From NCBI GenBank assembly GCA_030549775.1, contig CM060177.1, positions 70,415,638 through 70,479,637 of the forward strand: DNA of 64,000 bases. The letters are read 5' to 3'. The notes beneath the pieces are model-generated. The model was not told the DNA's origin. It ran no database searches and saw only the letters and a list, made by a program, of their open reading frames with translations. Made by a program: the position numbers and the translations under genes. This document shows, piece after piece, positions 13,105 to 23,948 of this stretch (positions are counted from its first letter, which is position 1; every line of letters begins with the position of its first letter). This DNA comes from Tamarix chinensis (lineage: Eukaryota; Streptophyta; Magnoliopsida; Caryophyllales; Tamaricaceae).

Positions 13105-13380
13105 GACGCGGAAATATAATAATTCAAACTCAACCGAGCCCGATCCGAACCCGAACCGAAATTAGAACAACCCAAATTTACCCGAATTCGAGTCCATCCG
13201 ATCTCAACCAGACCCGACCCGAGAACTTAGAATGACCCGAAATTATCCGATACTGAGTTGATCCGAATCAAACCCGACCCAGCCCGACCCGACAAAATGA
13301 TCCGAAATTATCCGAAACCGATATGACCCAATTATCATGTTACCCGATTCGATAATGACCCGACTCGCCCGATTGCCAGC
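13105..13380 (+). repeat. Right subterminal CCGA-repeat block of the hAT element
   Basis: It holds CCCGATCCGAACCCGAACCG, CAGACCCGACCCGAG, AATGACCCGAAATTATCCGA and more. The motifs have the same strand orientation as in the left block instead of the inverted arrangement the terminal repeats have. The minus strand at 13273-13290 has four GGG runs separated by two bases. Confidence 0.75.
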
Positions 13381-13392
13381 TCTAGATATGAT

Positions 13393-14350
13393 CACGATTA
13401 AATAAGGAGTATACCATAAAGAGAAACTTAAGAAATGAATTAAAAAAAATGTGCCCGTTAGAATTTTTTAATCAATTTCTTATTTTTCTCATTTTTATCT
13501 TGTTCAGGCCAGGAAAGCAATGCGGTCGAGCTTTATTAGTCTGTTTTCTAGTTATTTTTCCCCTTATTATTTCTCTATCAAAAATACATTTTCATTGTTT
13601 TTTTCCCCTTCCTTTTCTTGTTGGTGTCTTGAAACCGAACATAGCCTTCATGCTTTCAAGAAAATGATGATGATCCCAGGCCACCCCAGCCCCGAGGACG
13701 GGAGAGCGTCAAATCATCATAGAATTTTCAAAGGGCGATATTATTATTTGTACAATAACTAGACTTGAGTTATTTAAAAACACGGGTCCCCATTGAAACC
13801 ACCACCCTCCCTTTTGTACTCACTCACGAAAGAATGAGTTATTTCGCAACCATTTGACAAACATTTTCTGTCTTAAATCACGTCACGTATCCAAATCCCT
13901 CAATTGTCAAATAAACAAATACAAAGCACCACACAGCAGCACTTAGAGACAAATCAATATCGTAACCGGAAGTGAGTCACGTGAACAATTTTTTTTTTTT
14001 TCAGGTTACAAAAAGTTGCCATTTTACACATAATTTATTTATAGAAAAAATGACACTTATAAATAGTCAAATATTAATTTTTATCTTTGTTTTTATATCT
14101 TCTATTTTTTAATAATGTGGAATTTATTACCTTATATTTCTCTACTTGAAAAAAGTAGAAAAATAAAGAATAAAATAATTTATTTATTTAATTTTTTGTT
14201 TAAATTTTTTATATAAAAATAATACCCTTCTATATGCCGATGGGGTATTGTTTTTTCACGTTCCTCTGCTTGATATCAAGGAGAAGTTCATTTTTGGTAT
14301 TTTGAAGCTACTAAATGAAGCAAAACAAATTAATTAACATAGAACATATT
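13393..14350. other. Unassigned low-repeat region right of the hAT element, with ACGT-core motifs
   Basis: No LTR or transposon domain is recognised. The stretch is locally richer in GC than its surroundings (about 13670-13720 and 13780-13990). It contains ACGTCACGT at about 13879-13887 and a G-box TCACGTGA at 13977-13984. If the splice-like signals at 9.8-11.7 kb are real, this would be the upstream side of a minus-strand gene. The tail 14030-14345 is plain AT-rich sequence. Two short plus-strand reading frames at 13449-13762 show no recognisable domain. Confidence 0.25.
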
Positions 14351-16046
14351 TGTAATACCTCACTTTTTAAACCCATTAAAGTGCCACGTGTGTTAATTAG
14401 GATACTTTATCATGATTTAAATGTGTTCAATAGTATTTTGAAATTGAATTTCGGTTTAATTTTATAAGGCTTTATTGGAAGATTCATTTTTATAGAATAT
14501 TAGGTTTATATGAAAACTAAGTGACTAATTAGCTCATACTAGCCAGTCAACTAGTTACCTACTCTTAGAGTTTTTTGCATGGAAGAACCAACCAACAAAT
14601 TTTGACAGACTAGTCCAGTTGTGAAAACTAGTCCACTAATTTTGTCATTCCAATCAACTACTCCATACAACCTAGAAGTTCTTTGTCTTAAATCTTTAGT
14701 CCAAATATTTTCCTATGATCTTAAAACTTGATAATCTAGCTCTTAGATGTTTCTAAGACATTTTTAAACTTTTTGTGACCCTTAATTCAATTATTATTAG
14801 CCTCAAACATATTTGAGGACACAAATTGTACAAAAAGGGAATTGATGACCTAAGTTTTTCTCTCTCTCATCAACAGGCATCTAAATAGTCGATACCATGA
14901 TAGATTTTTCTTTGGAAAGGGAAGCTTCGTCCCCCTTTCTTGTGTATACTATTACCTTTTTTGGAGTAACAACTCTTATAACACCACAACCTTTACCCTT
15001 TTAGCTCTTTAGATAAGTCCAATCTTGTACAACTTTGAAATCCATCCATCTTAGACCAAATCTGAGATGGAGGATTAGGGTTTGGGTTATACGAACACTT
15101 ATGACCATTTTTTCACCAAATCATGCCACATTATATGATTATAACCGCTCTTTTATATGGCTTCCCCAAAACACTGTGTCTCCTTATCCTTGATATTCCT
15201 CCTTTGAGCTTCATTGAATCCCTTTTTCTCCTATTCTTATCTCAATTCTTATATCCTTATATCTTTTATCTAATATTCCTTTTTTTTCATTATGCAAAAG
15301 AAGTATAGGCTTAAGAGAAGGTTGAGGATTTGATCCCTTCTCTTCCTCTATAGGTTTCTGATTTGGAGCCAAGGTTAAGTCCTTATGTTTCTACTTGAGT
15401 TTTGAACTTGATGTTGATTTGTCTTTTTGAGTAGTTATATGGGTATTTTTTTAAGGCATTTGAGGAGTGGTGGAATTTTACCAATGGGGAGCTTTTCTGT
15501 TACTTTTCTTCGTTTTATTATCTTTGCCAAACAAGTTATTCATACTTTAATTTGTGTTGTAATAGAGCATGAAAGTTATGTAAGACATAGATTTTGAGTG
15601 TATCTAGAGGTATATAATAATAGGATGGTAAATGTAAGCATGAATAGAAAGCGTGGGTTTTAAGATTAAGCATGTTTACTAAAATGGCCTTTTGTGGATT
15701 TTATGTATAGTTGTGGTTTATTTTTCTCTATTATGAATCTAACATATGAGCATGCCCATTTTTTGTAGCATGGAGTGAGGGTGTCAAGTGATGAAACATG
15801 ATTTACAAGTTTTCTTATTTTATGGCATAATATGCAATAATATGTTCAAATATCAATGGTTTCATAAAATTATGATCATGCTTTAATTCTTTGGTTGTTA
15901 AACATTGATTATCATGCATTGAGAATCTTGTATGCATCATAGCAAATGTCTGGGTTGAATAATAAAAAGCATGTTTCATCCTCAAATATCATGTTCTGTG
16001 TGTGGTCTAGTAAACTAGCTGATAAAGGTGAAAATTAATCATTTGG
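14351..16046 (+). mobile_element. 5' part of a D-family LTR-like element (E), cut by F
   Basis: It starts TGTAATACCTC at 14351. It shares the layout of D: CTAGTCCAGTTG/CCAGTCAACTAG motifs at 14545-14670, a pyrimidine-rich tract near 14850-15280, and an AAGGTTAAGT splice-donor-like site at 15371-15380. At 16047 it is interrupted by the terminus of F in the opposite orientation. The rest of E is not found in the window. Confidence 0.6.
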
Positions 16047-17040
16047 TGTAACCCCCCAATTTTTGAACTAAAAAAATTTATTTTTTAGATAATGCAAAAA
16101 ATAAAAATGGAGAATGTTACCGCCATATCAACCATAAGAGAGGTGTAATCATCACTTAGCCCATACCTAATGTAAGGTAAAATAGAACAATGAATGAAAT
16201 ATGTATGCTAATAATATTAATGAGACAGTACAAGATAATAAAGGCTATAAGGAGTGATAGTTTACAAATCCAAACACAGGAAATCAACCCAAGAGTTTAT
16301 ATAACTAAAAGGTCGCAAACTTCCCAATGTAGTGGAAAAAACATCTCTAACTGGTTAGCCTAACTCCTAAGAATAAATATAAATCTCCAACCCCAAGCAA
16401 TGGCTTACTAATGGACTACGTCATCATCCACAACATATACTAACTGAGATTCATGCCCTTGCAAAATTTCCTATATTCCTTGGACCAATAGTTAGATCAT
16501 TATGGTGACCACACAAGTGCAGTATTAGTATAATGAAGTATTGGTAAGATATAATACCTAAACTATGGTAAGTCTCATGAAACACATTGAAGTCACAAAG
16601 TAGCATGATGATAAGCATACTAATAAAAATTAACACTTAGTCTGATAGTAGTAATACAATGATACATACTTTTATGGAGATCTTAGAAGGATAAAAATTT
16701 GGTAAATACATTGCAGTACACACAATATAAACCATATTAAAATTCTCCCTCTAGTGATCACATAGTTTCTAGTTAATAAGATAGTTTGTTTGATCACATC
16801 TAATTATTTACCATGAAAAAAATTCATGGCAGCATAAATAATCATAATGGGATACCATACCCACCACATGGCATCAAGATATATCAAAGAGGCTTTTCTC
16901 AAGGGATACCACACCCACCACACATCGAGTGCATATGCCATGAGGAATAAAACAAATGCCTCTATCACAGGCTGTCAAAGTACACCAAGGGAGATTTTAT
17001 TGGGATACTTCACCAACCACACCTTGAATGCCTCTACCAC
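16047..17040 (-). mobile_element. D-family LTR-like element F, first part (3' end, minus orientation)
   Basis: It begins TGTAACCCCCCAATTTTTG at 16047. The following 150 bases match the reverse complement of the 3' end of D (8190-8342), including AATGCAAAA, GTGTAATCATCAC and AATGTAAGGTAAAATAGAAC. GGGATACCACACCCACC repeat units follow at 16845-17040, then G interrupts. The element continues at 25109. Confidence 0.65.
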
Positions 17041-19461
17041 TATAATACCCCATATTTTTGTGAACTTTTGAATGAGAATTATGCTAATCTTTTTAGGCAT
17101 TTGATTTTGATTTAGTATTATGATTTGGTTTGAGGGAAATTTTTATTGGAAATGAGATTTATTGAGTTTTTCAAGTGAACCAATTGACTGGTTTTATGAA
17201 CCAATCAACAGGTTTGTTGTTTAAACAAAATGGGTTTTATCAACTAAATTGATTGACTAGTCGGGAGTACCGATTGACTAATTTATAGAACAGTTGACTC
17301 GTAGGCCCAAATTGATTGACTAGTTTGTTGAGTTAGGCATATTTTGGAACTTAATTTTTATAAAAAATTTCTTATACTAAAATCGAACCTTGCCAACCCA
17401 TGCTAAAGTGTCCCTAAGAGATTCTTAAACTTTCTTCATGATGTATTTAGCCAAAAATACTATATTCAATCAATTTGGAGGTCAATTGTGACAATTGAGG
17501 GGGGAGAGATAGCCTTATTCTTATCTTCTTTTACCTCTCTTCTTTGCCAAATTTTGAGGTTAATGCTTCGATCTCAAACATAATTCTGATCAATTGGAAG
17601 ATTCCTTCCATACCGACCTTGCATTACCTCTCTTGTCAATTTTAATTATGGCCTAATTAACACGCATTCTCCAAAAATACCATTTGAGCTTTGGAGAATA
17701 TGTCAGCATATATTAGAAAAAATCTATCCATTTAGCATAATTTAAAATAGTAAAAATTAGAGTTTTAAATTTTCCCTGAACCCTTTGTGATTCATGTTGA
17801 TTTAGTGGCTATAAATAACACTAATCATACCTTTTATTCACCATTCTTTCATCCAATGAAAATTCTTAACTCTTTATATTCAACTTTTTCCTTTTTGCAC
17901 TTCGAACCTTGTAATTGATTCCTTGCACTCTTGTGATCCTTTCTCCAACTATATCTTATTTTAACTATTAAGAAAAAAAGAGTTTGATTTTGAAAAAAAA
18001 AGGACTGAGTGGTTTAGCTAAACATTCCTTCTTTTACCTTAAGTGTCATATGCCCTTCTTTCTTTTCTATTTCAAATTTTAATTTATTATGGTTTTTATA
18101 TAATATTTTGAGTTTAAGATTTTTTTTAATGTTTTAAAAGTTGAAACTATTAGAGATTGAGATTTTTTGTTTAAAGGGAGTGTTGCTAGCATCAGGTAAG
18201 TGATTCTTGTTCTAACAAGGATTATGAGTATTTTTGGATGATATGAGTTCCTTTAATTTGATCTTGTATGTTGGCATGAATGTAGAATGCAAAAATTATT
18301 AGGATGAGTAGATTATACATTATACATTTTGAGTAAAAAGTATGAAACTTGAGAAAAATGAGCGGTGATGATTAAATGTTGAGATATGAAAGCTAATTTG
18401 GTTTAAAATGTGTTATATAATGTTAAGGAATGCTCCAATGTTGTTTAATGATTTATAACCATGATCTACATGAAAATAATGGTTTGATGTTGCTATAGGG
18501 AAAATCAATTGACTAGTTAGGTTAAACTAATTAATTGATTTCTAGAACAGTAGACTAGTTGACCCAACCCATCAACTGTTAGGCCTACAGAGACCTTCGT
18601 CTTGCTCTCTACCTAAACCCATCAATTGGTTAGGTAGAACCGATCAATTAGTTAATGAATAGTTAACTAATTTTCCCAAACTAATCAATCGATATAAGGA
18701 AGAGCATGGTTTGGTTGAGTCAACCTAATTGACTGGTAGAGCTAAACCAAATAATTAGTTGGTGTAACTGATCGAATGATCGGGCCAAACCAATTGACTT
18801 GTTCGATTGGTTTGTGTGATTTATTTCCTTTTGGTTTAGTTATGCTTTGAGACTATGTTTGGAACTATCCTATGATTATTAATAGGATAAAATATAGATT
18901 TTATCATTGATTAACGACCTAATGAAAGGATTAAATGTATCATAATATATGACCTACTCTACGAGTATTGTAAAGGCTAAATGGGTATTCTACTTATGAA
19001 ATGTGATGGTCCTTGAGAAAAGAGCAATGAATCCCTTCATGTGCTTAGATTAAATAACATGATGGACATGGATAATACTAGATAAGTATAAATGGAAACC
19101 CCATATGGTTGGAAAAAATGGAAAAGAATTAATATGGAATAAACATGGAAATTCTTTGCTTTTTCTTAGATGGGCTTTATGTGATCACCTATCCTTATGA
19201 ATAATACAAAAATCACATAAAGCAAAAGGCAATTGAATTGAATATGGGTTTGGGTTGGCTAATCTTAGTTTAGATAATGGGAGTTAGTATGACTTTAGGT
19301 GTTTATTAGTGCCTTTGAGTAGGATCCTTAGAGGTCCTAGTACCTTACCTACTCCAAACAGCAATGATGTATTGTGGGTATCGATACTAAAGGGTTTAGT
19401 TACCTAGGGTGTTGGCTTTCCCCTAGACTTATGTCCATATTGGTTAGCTCCAGCCTAGATT
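17041..19461 (+). mobile_element. D-family LTR-like element G, 5' part
   Basis: It starts TATAATACCCC (decayed TGTAATACCCC). It has many ATTGACTAGT-type motifs at 17170-17330 and again at 18500-18800, a pyrimidine-rich tract at about 17810-18070, and a clean CAG|GTAAGT donor-like motif at 18193-18201. At 19462 it is split by the solo LTR A. Without A the unit is about 3.58 kb, close to the 3.33 kb of D. I could not find a TSD for G. Confidence 0.6.
18182..18202 (+). promoter_or_regulatory. Splice-donor-like motif in element G
   Basis: GTTGCTAGCATCAGGTAAG followed by TG lies just after the pyrimidine tract. Nearly the same string occurs in the minus-oriented element at 45765-49486 (48035-48052), and shorter forms occur in the two 4.5-kb LTR copies (21812-21825; 30901-30912). 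The position and CAG|GTAAGT core suggest an intron start within an LTR-driven transcript; this is inference. Confidence 0.45.
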
Positions 19462-19749
19462 TAAAAGAACCCAAATCCCTAATTTTAAGAATTATAGCTA
19501 ATTAAGGATTGATTAGGAAAATTAATTAAATAAATTATTATTTCAAAATAAGAGGAAGTAATTAGGGTAAGATCAAGAGGAAATTAATAAATAATTTAAT
19601 TGAAAAAAATTAGAGTATTTTGCTAATTAAAATGAAATTTAGGAAAAATCTTTTAAAATCCTGAATTAACTTAAAAAGAGAATTTAATTGTTATTTTATT
19701 AAAATATTATTATTTTTAACTATACCAAAATATTTTAAATAACCCCAAT

Positions 19750-20740
19750 TCACCTATTTTTCTTTTCTTTCCTTTTTTTTCCTTTTCTTTCTCCACTCTT
19801 CTCTTTCCTTTTCTTTCCTTCCTCTTCTTTCTTCTTTTCTTTCTTCCCCTCCCCTTCCCCAACCTAGGCTAGCCCAACTTGTGGCCCAATCTTTATTTTT
19901 TTTCAATCCCCGTCCCATGCTGCCAGACCCACATACCCCTTCTTCCTTTTATTTTCTAGTCGACAGTCGGTTCCCCCTCTCCTTTTTCTTTCTTTCCTTT
20001 CTTCCTGGACCACCCAGTTCAGCCACCTTCTTCTTCCTCCCTGATGCATGCCTACAACTCCCCAGACCCGCTACTTGATTTCTGTCGGTGACCATGCTCG
20101 TTGACCAGCCATCCCTTCCCTCTCTTCCCTGTCATTTTTCCTATCTTTTCAACCTGATCAACCCTCCTTTCTCCTCACGCATGCCCATTCCTTCTCCCCC
20201 ACCCAATCGCCCAATCAAACAACAGTCTTGTCACAGCCGCACAGCATCGCTGCCTGAGCACCCACATAACTACCCCCTGCATCACCCTCTACCCAACTAC
20301 ACCTCCCTCCTCCCTCGATTTGCCTTACACAAGCTACCCCGGCCGTGAAAAGTATCCTTCCCAATTAGCTACACCTCCACCCCCCGCCGCCCTTCGCACC
20401 ATCGTTCACCACCACTCCTGCCGTAACCACCACCCCTTACACCTCCTAAAATAACGTGCAGACCTTCCTCTACCTTTCCCTACCCTCTTTTTCCCCTTCC
20501 TCCCTTTCCACCACCCTCGGCTACCACAGCACCGCCACCTTTGGCTATGCCACCACCCCCATTTCAACGCTCTCAACTTGGGCAACCTCAAACTCCCCAA
20601 TTTTCACCCTCATTCCCCCTCTCCTATTCCCAACACTCAACTCTTTTCCTTTTCTCCCTCTTTCCCCACTACAAGTTCCACCTGTCACCACCAACCCTAG
20701 GTGGTACCCTAACCCCTCTCAACCCTTAAACCCTAATTAT
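19750..20740 (+). repeat. One-kilobase polypyrimidine tract in LTR A
   Basis: The plus strand is overwhelmingly C and T (TTTTCTTTTCTTTCC, CCTTCTTCC, CCACCACC patterns). It gives Ser/Pro/Leu-rich open frames on the plus strand and Gly/Arg-rich ones on the minus strand, which are composition artefacts. The tract ends in a conserved CCCTAGGTGGTACCCTAA block at about 20694-20711, shared with copy B at about 30235-30252. Confidence 0.75.
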
Positions 20741-20767
20741 GCAAGCCTCATCAATTTTAATTATATT

Positions 20768-20821
20768 TATATTATTATTATTAAGTGTTATTATTATTAT
20801 TATAAGTGTTATTATTATTAC

Positions 20822-20852
<31 letters not shown>

Positions 20853-20926
20853 TATCATGTTTATTATTATCCCCAAAATATTATTATTATTATTAAGGGG
20901 TAGAAACCCTATTTACTATTATTTTG

Positions 20927-20961
<35 letters not shown>

Positions 20962-20970
20962 TACTACTAT

Positions 20971-21026
<56 letters not shown>

Positions 21027-21043
21027 TTATTATTATTATGATT

Positions 21044-21075
<32 letters not shown>

Positions 21076-21212
21076 TATTGATACTAGATTTTGCATGCTA
21101 TCATTTTGTTGCTATAAAAAAAAAGGATGCTCAAACCTTAATATTGTTATTATTTAGTATTATAATATTGCTAATATTATTCTTAATGCCCTTATTATTA
21201 TCATTGTTGCTA

Positions 21213-21281
<69 letters not shown>

Positions 21282-21291
21282 TATTATTATG
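20768..21291 (+). repeat. Compound trinucleotide microsatellite (ATT)n, (ACT)n, (ATC)n
   Basis: (ATT)n tracts at 20768-20851 and 20874-20894 precede a long run at about 20927-21078 that changes from ATT to ACT, then ATT, then ATC. A separate (ATT)n tract of about 80 bases lies at 21212-21291. Copy B has shorter runs at matching places (30310-30350 and 30384-30417), so the array expanded in this copy or contracted in the other. Reading frames here encode only Tyr, Ile or Thr runs. Confidence 0.95.
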
Positions 21292-22859
21292 GTAAAAATA
21301 TTCGAACCCTTATATTATCATTATTTCAAATATTACTACTATTATTATTATTATTATTCGTAGCAATATTAGTATGTTGTTAGTATTACTATTATTATAT
21401 TATTATTTTATCCCTAAACCTATTATTAGCCTTAGCCTTAAAAATAATAGGGTTTCTATTCTAGGAGTATTAGTATTACTATTATTATTAATATCGCTAT
21501 TTTCATATAACTTGTGTTAGTACTATTATTAGAACAAATAAAGCTATTAGATTTAATAATATAAATATGGCTATAAATGTTAACATAAACCTATTTTGAC
21601 CATGAAAAATCTAATAGGATAACTTGAGGATAAAAACCCTATTTTTCACTTGTAAAGTTTCCTTTAATAATAGTAACCCTAATCTTAGAATAAAATAAGA
21701 AATAATAGTATTTTTTGGTAGGAGGAAAACTAATCCTTAGTTTTTCCCTCGTATAGGTAAAACTAATCAAAACCCTAAGGTGACATAGGAGCGTGCTCCA
21801 AGACCGGTGACGTGCTAGGTAAGGGTATAGCTAAGGCTTTATGTATGTTATGTATCTTATATTCCTTAGATGCCTATATAATGATATGTTGTGTATCTTG
21901 TACTATTGTTATAACTATTTTATGTGTAGCGCAACTTGGAGTTGAGGTATGCTTATGTGGTTTATTATGGTATGTGTTTAATATGTATATGCAATGAAAT
22001 GTGATGTGATGCGATGTGGCCATTTAGGACATGCATGCAAGGATATTTAATATGGTATTATGGGATGGTAAGATGAAAGAGAAAAATGGAAAAGTAAGAT
22101 GACGAAGGGAAGTAAGTTGGCTAATGTTGGTGGGATTGACCTAAATATTCCATGATCCATGAGTGGATGAATAAAAAGGGGACTTTAAATAAAAATAAAG
22201 AGTGGGTGAACTTTGTATGGGAGGATCTAGGGTTTGCATGGGAATTTTAGGATTTTGCATGAAAACTTTGAGGGTTTATGTGGGATGGCTAGAGTCTGCA
22301 TGGGGGTGAACATTACATATGGAAAGTTTCCTTGGGTGTGAGGAAGGTAATGGAAGAGTTGTTTGGGTGATTGGAGGCTTTGGGTGAAAAATAGTATGTG
22401 GGACAGTATAAAGGTGCATAGGAGACTTAGCTAGGGTTCGGGAGGAAACTCTAATTTGAGAAGGTGGAAAAAGGAAAAATAAATTAGGATGAGTGGAGTA
22501 TGAGGTGAGTGTTGAATCTAAGGGTTGTGATGTGTGGGGTGTTAAAACAGTTTGGGTTGTGTGGGATAGAGAACGATGGGCCACATAGGCCCAATTTAGG
22601 GTTTCTGGAGAAAACTCTAGGGTAAGACTATAACTAGACTTAGGGGTATAAGGGGGTGAGCCTTGACCGACACACTTAGGAGTTGGGCTTCGAGTGTGAG
22701 CAAGTGGAATAAGGAAAGGATATCAGGGCAAGTTAGAAGGTGCAGAAGTCTCAAGATATGGGACAGTTCCTCTTTAGAGGATAAGCGTAGATGGAGTTAG
22801 TGATACACGTCTAGGGTGAAAACTATTGAAAAAGACACTATAAGACACTAATCATTTAA

Positions 22860-23240
22860 AGTGGAAGATTACTGAGCCGGTCCCAGATCGATCCACCAGC
22901 ATATAGTGGCAAGGTGTCGGGGTACCCTGCAGACTAATCCACTTGCATATAATAGTAGTCAGGTGCGTTCTACCCTAGAAGTGACCGGTTGACCAGCTAT
23001 AATAGTGGGGGATCTCGAGCTCAATAAACCTAACCCTAAGTTTGTTATGACACATAAAAGACACTAAGTACTTACAGCATAGCACCATGAGGGTTGGGGC
23101 GAGACTGATCCAACGGTATAATAGTGGCTACGAGCATCTTACCCAAGAGACTGATCTACCGGCATATAATAGTGGCCAGGTGTGTTTTACCTTGCAAGTG
23201 ACCGATCCATCGGCTATAATAGTGGGGTTCCTGTACTTGC
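22860..23240 (+). repeat. Minisatellite of LTR A (GATCCACCGGCATATAATAGTGG units)
   Basis: Units of the type ACTGATCCACCGGCATATAA followed by TAGTGGCCAGGTG recur five to six times with spacings of about 45-75 bases. The two final units precede GTGACCGATCC and the 3' tail. The same array is in copy B (36370-36680), and a single unit is left in copy C (3126-3160). Confidence 0.75.
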
Positions 23241-23948
23241 ATGGATTAATAAAAAGTATGGTGTGAAATGAATATTGATCAGAGATTGAATAATCAGTTT
23301 ATTCGGACTACAACTTGGCCGTAATTTATCTGCATGATTGTTTGCTGTCATGATATCGTGTTTGTATGATGTTCCCTTCTTTGTTGGCCTTAGTGCATGT
23401 TTACCTGACTTAGTACGTAGTATACTAACCTCCCTTTTCATGGGTGTTGCTCATTCCTACGAGTAGAAGGCCCCTCTAACTTTGTGTAGGTCGGTGATAC
23501 TATTTTTGATGCTTTTGATGCTTAGGAGGCATCGAGTGGGGCTAAGTGTTGAGTTGGACTTAGCATGGGGATCGAGAGTGGTGTGGCCTAACTTCCTCCT
23601 TATGTTCTTCCATTTTGCCTTGGATTTTCCAAACTTAAATTTTATTGTTTTGTAAACCTTAGTCCTTTTAAGGAATTTTAACTATGTATTCTTGGTTGTA
23701 ACTCTTTTTCACGCACTCTAATTTCTATCTTATGGTTGTTTCAATGCTTTATTGAAGTCTTGCTTTGAGTTTGAATTATGATGGTTGTAAACTTCCTTTA
23801 GCCTTGTGATTAGTACGAGAAAGGCCAGGGGCAGGGCTTGTACTTATCACGGCGGTAGCATCCCCAAATTTCACATGTTTTGATTTAATTGCTTCTGCTA
23901 AATCTTAAAAAATACGAAATTTTTCAGTAGTGAATTTGGTGTGTTACA

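Larger units (their letters stand above)
11746..13384. mobile_element. Non-autonomous hAT-type DNA transposon, 1639 bp
   Basis: The ends are perfect 12-bp terminal inverted repeats, TAGAGCTGGCAA (11746) and TTGCCAGCTCTA (to 13384). They are flanked by a perfect 8-bp target duplication GATATGAT at 11738-11745 and 13385-13392. An 8-bp duplication and TA(G)-ended short inverted repeats are the hallmarks of the hAT superfamily. No transposase is encoded, so it would depend on an enzyme from elsewhere. The subterminal regions (11760-12010 and 13105-13380) are crowded with CCCGA and TCCGAAAT motifs, in contrast with an AT-rich core that has an (ATT)n run at about 12690-12711. The intact TSD and inverted repeats suggest a fairly young insertion. 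Confidence 0.9.
19462..23948 (+). mobile_element. Solo LTR A of a large LTR retrotransposon, 4487 bp
   Basis: It ends AATTTGGTGTGTTACA at 23948. It starts TAAAAGAACCC at 19462, a decayed form of TGTAA(t/g)ACCC. The target duplication is AGATT (19457-19461) / AGACT (23949-23953), one transition apart, inside a host repeat array. The order inside is an AT-rich head, about 1 kb of nearly pure pyrimidine strand (19750-20740), a compound trinucleotide microsatellite (20768-21291), a CTAG|GTAAGG motif (21812-21825), a minisatellite (22860-23240) and a conserved tail. No gag or pol is present. The near-identical layout of copy B (28775-37388) defines the family. Confidence 0.8.

Noticed and set aside
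20456..21383. Open frames of poly-Tyr, poly-Ile, poly-Thr and poly-Val
   Set aside because: Products of the trinucleotide microsatellite; no stop can occur in some frames of (ATT)n or (ACT)n.
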